This document shows, one piece after another, positions 40,961 to 49,183 of a stretch of 64,000 bases of DNA. Source of the stretch: WRHT01 sp031550525 (lineage in GTDB: Bacteria > Desulfobacterota > Desulfovibrionia > Desulfovibrionales > Desulfovibrionaceae); contig JAVBON010000009.1 of NCBI GenBank assembly GCA_031550525.1, positions 1-64,000 of the forward strand, read 5' to 3'. The position numbers and the translations under genes were made by a program. Below the pieces are notes generated by a model, which saw only the letters and a list, made by a program, of their open reading frames with translations, did no database searches and was not told where the DNA came from. Every line of letters starts with the position of its first letter. Position 1 is the first letter of the stretch.

Positions 40961-41159
40961 AGAGCATTTTAACTTTGACTTTTTATATATATTTAAAAAC
41001 CTAAAATCCGTTACTCTAAAAAAGCATAAAGGCTAGAGCACTCTTTTATCATACACGCAAAGCCGAAACGGCTTTGCTAAAGGCACGTTACGCTGCTCGC
41101 TTGCGGGCGTCCCCTTCGGGGGCAACACAAGCATTTTAACTTTTTCAAAGTTAAAATGC
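40961..41159 (+). mobile_element. Family C element, copy after the tol-pal operon
   Basis: Starts AGAGCATTTTAACTTTGA and ends with a hairpin GCATTTTAACTTT...AAAGTTAAAATGC at 41131-41159. The inner hairpin is GCAAAGCCGAAACGGCTTTGC, a near match to the 31219 copy with a compensating G-T style change. The rest of the gap (41160-41392) has no gene I can support; a minus-strand frame across it is partly translated repeat. Confidence 0.75.
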
Positions 41160-41392
41160 AGCCTTGAAAAAATTCCGCTCTTACATAAAACAACCGCCCA
41201 AAATGGACGGCGTATTACGGATTTTTCCTTCTTGTTGGTCACGCGGGGCGAAGCGCCTGTATTCTGGGTGAGCGTTACCGCAAAACATTCAAGACCCCGG
41301 GCTGATATTGTCCCACCAGATAGTGCAGTCACGATGAGGATTTTTGCCTCGCTCGGACGCGGCACAGGCGACATTGCGCCTCTTTGCGGGGG

Positions 41393-42715
41393 TCAGGCCT
41401 GCTGTTTGAACAACACTTGGGCAAGGCGCTCCATCAGCACAGGCTGCGCGAAGTTAGTCTCGCAAAAACGCCTGCCGTTGCGCCCCAGTTGCCGCAAGTT
41501 TTCAGGGTCGGCTGCGGCCGCGAGCACAGCTTGGGCCATGCGGGTACCCACAGCATCCAAGTTCTCCTCCGGTAGCGGCGGGTTGATCAAAAAGCCGTTT
41601 AACCCGTCTTTTACCAGTTCCGGCATGCTGTTGCGGTTAAAGGCAAATACTGGCTTCTCCGCCAGCATGGCCTCGGCCAGCACGTAACCGAACCCTTCCC
41701 ACAGCGAGCTGAGCACAAATACGTCTATGCCGCGCCAAAAGGGCGACATATCGTCAAGAAAACCGGCAAAACACACCTGAGCGCCGCAATCAAGGCCACA
41801 ACCGTAATCCAGACCCAAACTGGCGGCAAGCTCTTCAAGCTCTCCCAGCAACTCTCCGCTTCCGGCTATGAGCAGGCGGTGTTTTACCCCCAGTTTTTTC
41901 AACCCGGCGCTCATGTGCAGCAGATATTTCTGGCCTTTTTGCACGTTCAGGCGTCCGGCATTACCTATCACCAGAGCATTGCCTGCCCCGGCCTGGCCAG
42001 TTTGCCCCAGGCCAGCGCCAGCCGCATGGCTTTGCTCAAGTTGCGGCACAGCCCGCAAGGCCTGTTCAGGGCCAGCCCCACCTGCGCCGTAAGCGCGAAG
42101 TTTGGCGTCAAAACCGGCTATATCCAGGCTGTTGTAGATAACATGCACCTTTTCCGGCTTAATCAGCCCGGCACTGTTCAGCACACAGCGTCCGGTTTCT
42201 TCTGAGTTGACAATCAAACCGTCAAGCGCGCCATAAAAATATTTGTTGCTCAGGCTTGGCTTTACGGGCAAAGCGCTGCCCCGGCGGTAAAAAAGCCGCA
42301 CCGCGCCGCGCAGTTTACGCGCGGCCCGCACTCCGCCTTTAAGATCGGCGGGCAGCCCCATAATGAGGTGTGTAACCCCCGCATCGCGCAGCCACGAAGC
42401 GAATTGCGACGTTTTCAGCGGGTTGAGAAAGTCCAGGTTGCCAAAGCTCCAGTCATGCAGATGCAGGTTACCCGCAAGAGCCGGGTTTGACCCAAGCATT
42501 TTTGCCGCCGCCATACCCAAAGCGCCACTCGCCCCGGCGGCAATAAACACTTTGTGCCCTTGCTCCGCAAAGTACCGCGCTGCCTGCAAATGCCAGTTTT
42601 CACCACCGCCCCATACCCGATTGCTGTTGCAAAAACAGATGACGGCCCCGGTATGATTCGGGCGCTCAGTGTACGCCGCGCTGGGTCTGGGCGTTGTGCT
42701 GTTCTGTTTGGTCAT
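41393..42715 (-). CDS. Glycosyltransferase family 4 protein
   Basis: A retaining GT-B glycosyltransferase of 440 residues from ATG 42715. The N-terminal part has NRVWGGGENWHLQAARYFAEQGHKVFIA, and the C-terminal GT4 domain has NAGRLNVQKGQKYLLHMSAGL, LIAGSGELLGELE and the donor-site motif FVLSSLWEGFGYVLAEAMLAEKPVFAF with the catalytic Glu pair. It likely acts on lipopolysaccharide or another surface sugar. A Gly/Ala/Gln-rich insert (about 230-260) lies between the domains. A longer frame begins at TTG 42817 but adds no family-like sequence. Confidence 0.9.
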   Translation of the reverse strand: MTKQNSTTPRPSAAYTERPNHTGAVICFCNSNRVWGGGENWHLQAARYFAEQGHKVFIAAGASGALGMAAAKMLGSNPALAGNLHLHDWSFGNLDFLNPLKTSQFASWLRDAGVTHLIMGLPADLKGGVRAARKLRGAVRLFYRRGSALPVKPSLSNKYFYGALDGLIVNSEETGRCVLNSAGLIKPEKVHVIYNSLDIAGFDAKLRAYGAGGAGPEQALRAVPQLEQSHAAGAGLGQTGQAGAGNALVIGNAGRLNVQKGQKYLLHMSAGLKKLGVKHRLLIAGSGELLGELEELAASLGLDYGCGLDCGAQVCFAGFLDDMSPFWRGIDVFVLSSLWEGFGYVLAEAMLAEKPVFAFNRNSMPELVKDGLNGFLINPPLPEENLDAVGTRMAQAVLAAAADPENLRQLGRNGRRFCETNFAQPVLMERLAQVLFKQQA

Positions 42716-42876
42716 GTTTTTTGATAAGCAAGGGCAGTAAAAAAGTAAAGCCGCATATGCGGCTGGTAAAATACAAACAAAGACACAATGGACTGAGATA
42801 GCTTTATAGCAAAGCAAAATCGTAGTCAGTTTGAAAGCGCGTATACGGCTTTAAAGCCCACAAAATGCCTGCTGTT

Positions 42877-43440
42877 TTACACCATAATACTTTTGCTTTC
42901 CACACTGTAAGCCTGTTGGCCTTCTTGCTGCTCCCCGCTATCCGTCAGCGCCACGGGCAGCTCTTCCACCACCAGGTTGGCTGCGCGGGTCTGCTCCACC
43001 AGTCCGTCCCCGTCTTTATCACCCAATTTAAGTCCCTTGGCGGCAGCGGCCAAAGCCTGCGCATAAACGGATCTTTTTGGCGGGTGCTTAACTGGCTTGC
43101 GCGCGGTCTGTTCCGGCTCACGCCTGCCTATATTTTCCCATGGGTCCAAGGCTCTGGCGACAGCGGCCTCGGCCAGACGCTGGGCAAAGGATGCGGCTGC
43201 CTTTTTGACGCTCTCCGGCCCATAAGCGCTTTGCTGCGCGACGCGACGCTGCTCGTCACGCAAAAGCTCGCGGAAATCCTTATCAGCAAACGACTGCCCG
43301 GAAGAAGCGGCCTCAAGCCCGGCGGATGACAAAAAAACAGTATCGGAAGCCGCCGCCTTAACCGCGCCAGAATCAAAACGCGAACCGCTTGCCGCCGCAG
43401 GCAAAGAGCTTGCGCCGCTGTTGCTTACATTACTGATCAT
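42877..43440 (-). CDS. Unknown protein behind a sigma-28-type promoter
   Basis: A 187-residue soluble protein without a recognised family. The N-terminal 50 residues are Ser/Ala-rich and include SDTVFLSSAGLE, a motif type also seen in FlgM and other flagellar proteins. A helical region follows (LRDEQRRVAQQSAYGPESVKKAAASFAQRL, about 60-88). Near 139-147 is DKDGDGLVE, the first part of an EF-hand or dockerin-like calcium loop. ATG 43440 has GAGGA upstream, and a perfect sigma-28 -10 element lies 29 bases before it. I infer a late flagellar gene; function unknown. Confidence 0.75.
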   Translation of the reverse strand: MISNVSNSGASSLPAAASGSRFDSGAVKAAASDTVFLSSAGLEAASSGQSFADKDFRELLRDEQRRVAQQSAYGPESVKKAAASFAQRLAEAAVARALDPWENIGRREPEQTARKPVKHPPKRSVYAQALAAAAKGLKLGDKDGDGLVEQTRAANLVVEELPVALTDSGEQQEGQQAYSVESKSIMV

Positions 43441-43468
43441 AATTTTCCTCTATCTTGATCAGTAAAGC

Positions 43469-43495
43469 TTATCGGCAACTTTGCGCAAAGCATAA
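43469..43495 (-). promoter_or_regulatory. Sigma-28 promoter candidate
   Basis: Minus strand TTATGCTT (43495-43488), 11 bases, then GCCGATAA (43476-43469). The -10 is identical to the consensus; the -35 matches 5 of 8. Confidence 0.6.
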
Positions 43496-43643
43496 GCGCC
43501 CGCACCCTGTTACAGTATAAATATGGGTAATTCGGCAAAGAAAAAAGCTAGCCTTGCGCATTGCAGGCCTGCCGCAGTAAGAGACCCAGCCATTGAAACG
43601 CCTTCAAAGTCTCGAAATACGTTGGAGCTTGGAACAAAAAAAC

Positions 43644-44390
43644 CTAGCCGCGCCTGAAGCGGCCCTTGTCCCATTGTATGCCAATATTGTATTGCAAAAA
43701 ACCATCTATGGCCCTGGCGCATTCCTTTAAAAACAACTCGTCAAAACCGCTTAAAGACCACGCTTCCAGCGGGTTGACAAGCACATGCCGCAGTACGCTC
43801 AGGGTTTGCGGCTGCAACACAAAACGCTGCCCGTAATCCGGAGCGCAATTGCGGCACATAAGGCCGGATTCATTTATAGGCAGTACCGCGAAATCAGTGC
43901 CCGCCCAAGGCTTGCCACATACGGAGCAAAAATGCGGGTCAAGGGCGAAACCCTGCCCAAAGGCAAGGCGCGCCCTGAAAAAAATAGGCAGCAGTTGCGA
44001 TATTTCGTCATCTTCTTCCAGGCGGTTCAAAAGAGCCGTAAAAATGCCGCAGGCATCCGCCGCGCCCTCAGCGTTTATCTGAAAGGATTCCATAAAATGC
44101 GAGCAGTTTACCGCTATGCCCATGCGCCTCCAGTCGCGCCGCAGCCTGTCCGGCCCCTTTATAAGCGTACCTTCCTGCAAGGCCAGATATTCGCCCTGCC
44201 CGTTGCCTTTAACATGAAAAACAACTTCATTGAAAAGATCTATGCAGCCGCTGAAACGCTTGCGGCTCTTACTTCCCCCAAAGGCAAAGGCGGAAAAAAT
44301 GCCACGGGTGGGCGAAAGCAGGCGCACCCATTGGTCCGCCTCTTTAAAACTGCCCACCCGCAGCACTATCAATCTTTCCGTAAATTCCAA
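43644..44390 (-). CDS. recO: DNA repair protein RecO
   Basis: RecO loads RecA onto SSB-coated single strands in the RecFOR pathway. The 248-residue protein has the N-terminal OB fold with ERLIVLRVGSFKEADQWVRLLSPTRG near 5-30 and FGGSKSRKRFSG, then the helical domain and a zinc-binding set made of CSVC near 155-158 and CRNC near 178-181. ATG 44390 has GGAG upstream. Stands alone on the minus strand. Confidence 0.93.
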   Translation of the reverse strand: MEFTERLIVLRVGSFKEADQWVRLLSPTRGIFSAFAFGGSKSRKRFSGCIDLFNEVVFHVKGNGQGEYLALQEGTLIKGPDRLRRDWRRMGIAVNCSHFMESFQINAEGAADACGIFTALLNRLEEDDEISQLLPIFFRARLAFGQGFALDPHFCSVCGKPWAGTDFAVLPINESGLMCRNCAPDYGQRFVLQPQTLSVLRHVLVNPLEAWSLSGFDELFLKECARAIDGFLQYNIGIQWDKGRFRRG

Positions 44391-44702
44391 AACCCCTCCG
44401 GAAACAAAAAGGCTTCACGCGCGGCGCAAACCGAAACACTGCCGTGCAAAAGCGGCTAACCACGCCGTAATATGGACGCCCGGCCATTATCCTGTTTTCT
44501 GAACCTCCGCCTGATGCCGCGCAGCCAGACAACATACCGCAAAAAACGCAATGCCGCCAAGGCCGCGCAAAACAAAAAAACACACGCGAGAAGCAGCAAT
44601 ACCGGTTTTAACAGCTACGCGCCCTGTGGCGAGTAGCTCTTTAAAAGGGTATGGCTCCTTCCCGCGCAATTTTACCGTGCTTTAAACACGCGTTAGCTCA
44701 GG
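44391..44702. other. Gap between rodZ-like gene and recO
   Basis: About 310 bases. Two or three short hydrophobic frames exist on the minus strand, none with a convincing start or ribosome site. No repeat of the families found elsewhere. Confidence 0.3.
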
Positions 44703-45704
44703 CTATTGCGGCGGAAAATTAAGCACCTTTGATTCGCGAAAACGCCCGCCGGTATCGTAGGCGGCTCCGTTATAGCTCATATCAATGCCGCCTGCGTTGC
44801 CCAAAGTAAGTTTGAGCTTGCTTTTAAAATCCAGCACAAAGGTCTGCCCCGGCTCCAGAGTAAAGCTGCGCCTGCCGTAATCGTCAAACTCCGCTCCTAT
44901 CCAGCATTCATATTTGGCAAAAAGCACAACGCGCATGGAGCCCGCAGGAATTGGCGAATCGGCCCTGGCATTGGATTGCGTAACCAGATTTGGCGGGTAA
45001 TCCGCAGGCCTGGCCGCTGTGGCGGGCTGAGGCGCGGCGGCCTCGGGGGCTGCGGCTGTGGGGGCTGAAGGGGCTGGCTCCGCCGCGCGACTGGAGGCCG
45101 GAACCTCAGGCGTGGCCGACGCAGTCTGCATTGGGGCCGCCTGTGTATGGGCAGTTGAATCGGCCTGGTTGGCGGCTGGGGCCGGAGTGTATGGCTGCGC
45201 CCCACGCGCGGGCGGGGCATTGCTTGCGGTTGTGCCGCTCTGGGAGGTGACGGCCGGGCGGTTGACCGCGTCTTTTATGTTGTCACCCCAAAAATGATAC
45301 ACAACCATGCCTATGCCGACGATTACCAACAACAGCAACGGCACCGCCACCAGCAACACTTTGGCGTTGGAGGTCTGGTTTATGGTAATTGACTGCTCAC
45401 GCGCCGCAGCGCTAAGCTCGGGGTTTATGTTGTCCATGGCGGCAGCCGGGAAAGCCTCGTTAATCAGCGTATCCAGTTCCGCCAGATCCATATTCATTAT
45501 TTTGGCGTAAGATCTTACAAAACCACGGGCAAAAATAGGCTGGGGGAGCGAATCGTCCAGCGCCTCTTCCAAAGCATATAAAGTTTTGGCGGACACTTTC
45601 AGCTTTATGGCCACCTCTTCGCGCTCAAGCCCAAGTTCAAGCCTGCGCCCCTTAAGTCTGGCTCCGAGTTCCATGAGTTTTTCAGTTTGCATAGCCGTCA
45701 CCAT
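44703..45704 (-). CDS. RodZ-like helix-turn-helix membrane protein
   Basis: A 333-residue bitopic protein with RodZ layout: an N-terminal HTH of Xre type (about 11-75, LGARLKGRRLELGLEREEVA, ARGFVRSYAKIM), one membrane helix (about 116-137, VLLVAVPLLLLVIVGIG), an Ala/Pro-rich periplasmic linker (about 150-250) and a C-terminal beta domain of the DUF4115 type (about 255-330). RodZ links MreB to the envelope in rod-shaped cells. The linker is strongly Ala-rich with high GC. Transcribed after the SurA-like gene in the same direction. Confidence 0.85.
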   Translation of the reverse strand: MVTAMQTEKLMELGARLKGRRLELGLEREEVAIKLKVSAKTLYALEEALDDSLPQPIFARGFVRSYAKIMNMDLAELDTLINEAFPAAAMDNINPELSAAAREQSITINQTSNAKVLLVAVPLLLLVIVGIGMVVYHFWGDNIKDAVNRPAVTSQSGTTASNAPPARGAQPYTPAPAANQADSTAHTQAAPMQTASATPEVPASSRAAEPAPSAPTAAAPEAAAPQPATAARPADYPPNLVTQSNARADSPIPAGSMRVVLFAKYECWIGAEFDDYGRRSFTLEPGQTFVLDFKSKLKLTLGNAGGIDMSYNGAAYDTGGRFRESKVLNFPPQ

Positions 45705-45762
45705 TGTTAAAGATATAAAAAAGCGGCCGCTCTAAACCTTGTATCGCACCGTGCGCCCGCTA

Positions 45763-46740
45763 TCAAATTCTTATATCCACAACCGCTTTATTGCGCAGTT
45801 GCGTGGTATATTCCTCATACCGCTCGCGCAGTTTGGGCTCGCGCAGCTCTTCAGCAATCTGGTCCGATACCTCGGCCAAGCTTTTTGATTTACCCTCGCT
45901 CAGGGCGTCAACATGCAGCAGCATAGCTCCGGCCTCGCTGCGCAAAACCGGCGAGACGTCGCCGGCTTTCAACCCCTCCAGGGCCTTGCTCCAGGACTGG
46001 TTCAAGTCTTTCCAGGCAATATCGCCAAGCTGCCCGCCAATGGCGGCGTTGGGCAGCACTGAGTATTGCTTGGCGGCTTCGGCAAAAGTCAAAGCGCCGT
46101 TTATAATGTCATTTCTTACCACTTCGGCGTCAACACCAGGCCCGAAGCCGATCATGGAAAGCTCCACGCTGCTGTGGGTGGAAAATTTATCCATATTATT
46201 CTTGTAATACTGCTCAATGTCGTCCGGAGTTACTTCCGCCTTGCGCGAAATCATCAGGCTGACCATGCGCTGGCGCAAAATATTGTTGCGTATGCGGATC
46301 TTAAGCTCATCCACCGTGCTGCCTTCGGCGGCCATTTGCCGTTCCAGCTCCTTTTGCGTCAAGCCGTTGCTTTGCAGGATCATGCGCAGCTCGTTGTCCA
46401 CTTCGCTGTCATTAACGGAGACCATAAAACGCTCCGCCTCCTGGCGGATTAAAATATCAAGCACCATGGAGTCGAGCGTTTCATACATAATGGCGCGGCG
46501 CTGCCGCTCCGCGTCCATGTCGCCGCCAGTGGCGCCACGGCGCATTATCTCTTGCATGGCGTGGCGCTGCAAGTCGTACATGGTGATCATCTCGCCGTTA
46601 ACCACGGCAACCACGCGGTTAAACTGCACGCTTTGCGCCGCCCCAAAAGCAAAGGGCGCGCAAACGGCAAGCCAAAAAACAGCAACGGCAATAACCCTTA
46701 TAAGCCCAGGGCGGGGCGCATTGGCAAACGGTTTGAACAA
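45763..46740 (-). CDS. SurA-like periplasmic peptidyl-prolyl isomerase
   Basis: A periplasmic chaperone for outer-membrane proteins. After a signal peptide (VFWLAVCAPFAFGA) comes the SurA N-domain start VQFNRVVAVVNGEMITMYDLQRH, a helical chaperone domain, and one parvulin domain with VELSMIGFGPG and IGGQLGDIAWKDL near the C-terminus. E. coli SurA has two parvulin domains. TTG 46740 has GGAG six bases upstream and fits the frequent TTG starts here; ATG 46764 or 46782 are alternatives. It lies between the second PpiC-type gene and the RodZ-like gene, all on the same strand. Confidence 0.85.
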   Translation of the reverse strand: MFKPFANAPRPGLIRVIAVAVFWLAVCAPFAFGAAQSVQFNRVVAVVNGEMITMYDLQRHAMQEIMRRGATGGDMDAERQRRAIMYETLDSMVLDILIRQEAERFMVSVNDSEVDNELRMILQSNGLTQKELERQMAAEGSTVDELKIRIRNNILRQRMVSLMISRKAEVTPDDIEQYYKNNMDKFSTHSSVELSMIGFGPGVDAEVVRNDIINGALTFAEAAKQYSVLPNAAIGGQLGDIAWKDLNQSWSKALEGLKAGDVSPVLRSEAGAMLLHVDALSEGKSKSLAEVSDQIAEELREPKLRERYEEYTTQLRNKAVVDIRI

Positions 46741-46809
46741 GAAGCACTCCGTAAATAAACGCATCGCGCATAAGCTGCGCAACCTGTGAATACTAGGTGT
46801 TATTGGGCA

Positions 46810-47730
46810 TTAACGCAAGTTTTCCGGAATAAGATGAGTGGATACCTTTATATCGGACTTGGCAAGTTTGGCTTCAAGCCATTTGCCGAATTCCACCTGG
46901 GTTTTTTCTTCCAGCAATATGCCCTCTATCAGCGCGTAAGTTTCGGTTCTGGTCATGGGACGGGCTTTTTCAACACCCAAGAGCACCATGGCAAAAAACT
47001 CGCCATTAAGCTCCAATGTTGGAGAATACTGCAAAGGCTTGAGACCCTCAAGTCCTGAGATCTGTTCCGGCGCAAGCCTGTCCGCCTGCATGTGAATTTC
47101 GCGGATGGTAAGGTTTGGAAAACGCGCCTGCACCACTGCGGCATCCGGCAATTGCCGGAACTGCTCGCAAGCCACGCTGATCTGCTCTTTAACCAGCCCG
47201 CTTATCTGAATGAAATGCACCACCTCCGGCACCTGAAACTGCGCCTGGTGCTTGAGGTAATAGGCCTCTACCTCTTGGGAGGTAAGGGTAATGGATTGCC
47301 TTAGCACCCTGCTCCAAAACTTTTTAATGGAGAGGTGCCGCAACAGGCTGTCGCGCCAGATGCTTAAATCGACACTTTCCTCAAGAATCATGCGCTCAAA
47401 ATCTTCACCCGGAAAATCGGCCCGAATCAGCGCTTCCTCCGCAGCCAGCTCCTCTTCGGTAATGGAAAGGTGCAAGCGCTTGAGGTCTTGCAGCACCAGC
47501 TCCTGCACTATAAGCTCAGTGAGCAGCGTGCCGTACTCGGCCCGCAGGGCGGATATGGAACGGTTGGGGCTGTCGCCGCCCAGCACAACGGCGTCGTGCG
47601 CGGCCTGCAACTGCTTTAATGTAATGGGCGTGCCGTTTACAAAGGCTATTTCGCCTGGGTTTACGGGTTTTTCACATCCGGTCAGCAACACCAGCGCGAA
47701 AAAGCCCCCCAAAAATAGTTTTCTCATCAT
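46810..47730 (-). CDS. PpiC/PrsA-type lipoprotein isomerase
   Basis: A 306-residue lipoprotein from ATG 47730, with lipobox VLLTGC (C19). It begins like SurA N-domains (GEIAFVNGTPITLKQLQAAH), has a helical region, then a parvulin-like part (VPEVVHFIQISGLVKEQ to LNGEFFAMVLLGVEKA) in which typical residues are degenerate. AAGG lies five bases before the start; the longer frame to 47811 would bury the lipobox. It sits directly upstream of the SurA-like gene, suggesting a membrane-bound and a soluble chaperone made together. Confidence 0.85.
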   Translation of the reverse strand: MMRKLFLGGFFALVLLTGCEKPVNPGEIAFVNGTPITLKQLQAAHDAVVLGGDSPNRSISALRAEYGTLLTELIVQELVLQDLKRLHLSITEEELAAEEALIRADFPGEDFERMILEESVDLSIWRDSLLRHLSIKKFWSRVLRQSITLTSQEVEAYYLKHQAQFQVPEVVHFIQISGLVKEQISVACEQFRQLPDAAVVQARFPNLTIREIHMQADRLAPEQISGLEGLKPLQYSPTLELNGEFFAMVLLGVEKARPMTRTETYALIEGILLEEKTQVEFGKWLEAKLAKSDIKVSTHLIPENLR

Positions 47731-47954
47731 AAAGACCTTGCAATTATGCCAAGGCAACACCCGGCCGGATAAAACCGCCCCTGAAGCTGCCTCAGTCATG
47801 CCATTTATCACCTGAACTTTTAACCCGACCCTTTACATTAAGCAATAACAATCCGGCAAAAAGAAGCGCCGGGCCGGCGGCAAAGCGGCGCAAATTGCCT
47901 TTTGACTACAGCCCGTTGTATCTGTACAAAAGACTAAACATGCAGGAGCAGGCC

Positions 47955-48851
47955 TTGTCGTCACTAAACAAACAAAAACTTATAGTTGCCTCCGGGGCGC
48001 TTACCTTGGCCATAAACGCGGCCGAGGGCCGCCTTATGCTGGCCTTGGGGCGCGCGGCCCAGCCCAGTTCCGGCGGCGCTGGCCAAACTGCGGAATTTTT
48101 TTTCGCGCAGGATTGGCAGGCCCTTGCCCAAGGCGCCGAATTGCTTGCCCCAATGCTGGATGCGGCCCTGCGCGCGCTGGGGCTTGAGCCAGCGCACATA
48201 GGCCGCATTGCCGCCGTAAACGGCCCCGGCAGCTTTACGGGCCTGCGCCTTGCCACTGTAACCGCCGCCGCCCTTGCGCGTAACACCAGGGCCCTGCAAG
48301 CCCCGCTTTCCTGTACCTCCCTGCTCGCCTCAGCCGCTCTGCACGGAGTTGAGGCGGCCGGAGCGCCCATGGACGGGCTGGTACAGGTGATAACGCATGC
48401 CCGCCGGGGCCTGGTGTATTTGCAAAGCTTCGCGCATACCGGCGCGCCCTTCGGAGCGCCCGTCGTGCCGCATGAGCAATCTCCCCTTATGGTAAAAAGC
48501 CTCGCTGAGGCGGCTGCCATACTGCAAGCTTCGCCTCCGGCCCTGCTTATAGGATCCGGCCTGGAGCGCAACCGGGCCTTTTTTGAGGAGGCTCTGGCTG
48601 GGCAAAAACGCCTGCGCATGCTGCCGACGGATTTTGCCAGGCTGCAGCCGGACTTTTTGCTGCGCTATGCCCTGGCCTTGCCGGACGAATTTTACAGCAA
48701 CCGCGATATTGAGCCGCTTTACCTGCGCCCCAGCGACGCTGAGGAGAACCTCCCCCATATAGCCGCCAAACTGGGGCTAGGGGCGGAAGATTCGCGCCGC
48801 CGCCTTGAAGCCCTGCTCGCAACCGACCCGGCAGCGCAACAAGAGGCATAG
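47955..48851 (+). CDS. tsaB: tRNA t6A biosynthesis protein TsaB
   Basis: TsaB is the inactive ASKHA partner of TsaD in making N6-threonylcarbamoyladenosine on tRNAs reading ANN codons. The sequence has the family core HIGRIAAVNGPGSFTGLRLATVTAAALA near 90-115 and the N-terminal ALTLAINAAEGRL. At about 298 residues it is longer than E. coli TsaB (231), with an extended C-terminal part. I prefer TTG 47955, with AGGAG six bases upstream; ATG 47940 is possible. Confidence 0.88.
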   Translation: MSSLNKQKLIVASGALTLAINAAEGRLMLALGRAAQPSSGGAGQTAEFFFAQDWQALAQGAELLAPMLDAALRALGLEPAHIGRIAAVNGPGSFTGLRLATVTAAALARNTRALQAPLSCTSLLASAALHGVEAAGAPMDGLVQVITHARRGLVYLQSFAHTGAPFGAPVVPHEQSPLMVKSLAEAAAILQASPPALLIGSGLERNRAFFEEALAGQKRLRMLPTDFARLQPDFLLRYALALPDEFYSNRDIEPLYLRPSDAEENLPHIAAKLGLGAEDSRRRLEALLATDPAAQQEA

Positions 48852-48934
48852 CCGCTTGCATTGCCCGCTAAAACCACAGCTACGAACTATCCTTTAAACG
48901 CCCCGCCATGCGCGCGGCGTTTTATTGTAAATTG

Positions 48935-49001
48935 AATCCCCCCGCTGTTGGTCTGCCCCTGTCTACTTGACAGGGCAGGCCAACAGCGGGGGGGGATTTA
49001 T
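48935..49001. terminator. Long G/C-run hairpin between tsaB and fliD
   Basis: AATCCCCCCGCTGTTGG, CTGCCCCTGTC and their complements form a stem of about 28 pairs with few mismatches around TACTT. The right arm holds a run of eight G. It may terminate tsaB transcripts. Confidence 0.65.
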
Positions 49002-49039
49002 TCAGGGCGCGTTAACACGCCACAAGGCTGCAAGGCCTC

Positions 49040-49066
49040 TAAAGTTTCCCGCCTCCTGCCCGATAA
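49040..49066 (+). promoter_or_regulatory. Sigma-28 promoter of fliD-fliS
   Basis: TAAAGTTT (49040-49047), exactly 11 bases, then CCCGATAA (49059-49066): 15 of 16 consensus positions. It is 118 bases before the fliD start. Confidence 0.8.
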
Positions 49067-49183
49067 GTCTGGCAGACTGAGGGAGCAACGCTTGGCGCTT
49101 TTGGCATCGGGCTTGCATTTTTTCCGGTGGATAGGTCCATTCCGCGTATAAACCGGAAAATTTTTCCCACAGAGGGTAGCATT

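Noticed and set aside
41033..41374. 113-codon minus-strand frame after the tol-pal operon
   Set aside because: Its second half is translated family C repeat and it has no ribosome site.
44487..44669. Short hydrophobic minus-strand frames between the RodZ-like gene and recO, including one with a lipobox-like motif
   Set aside because: Three overlapping frames all look hydrophobic because of T-rich sequence; none has a convincing start or ribosome site.
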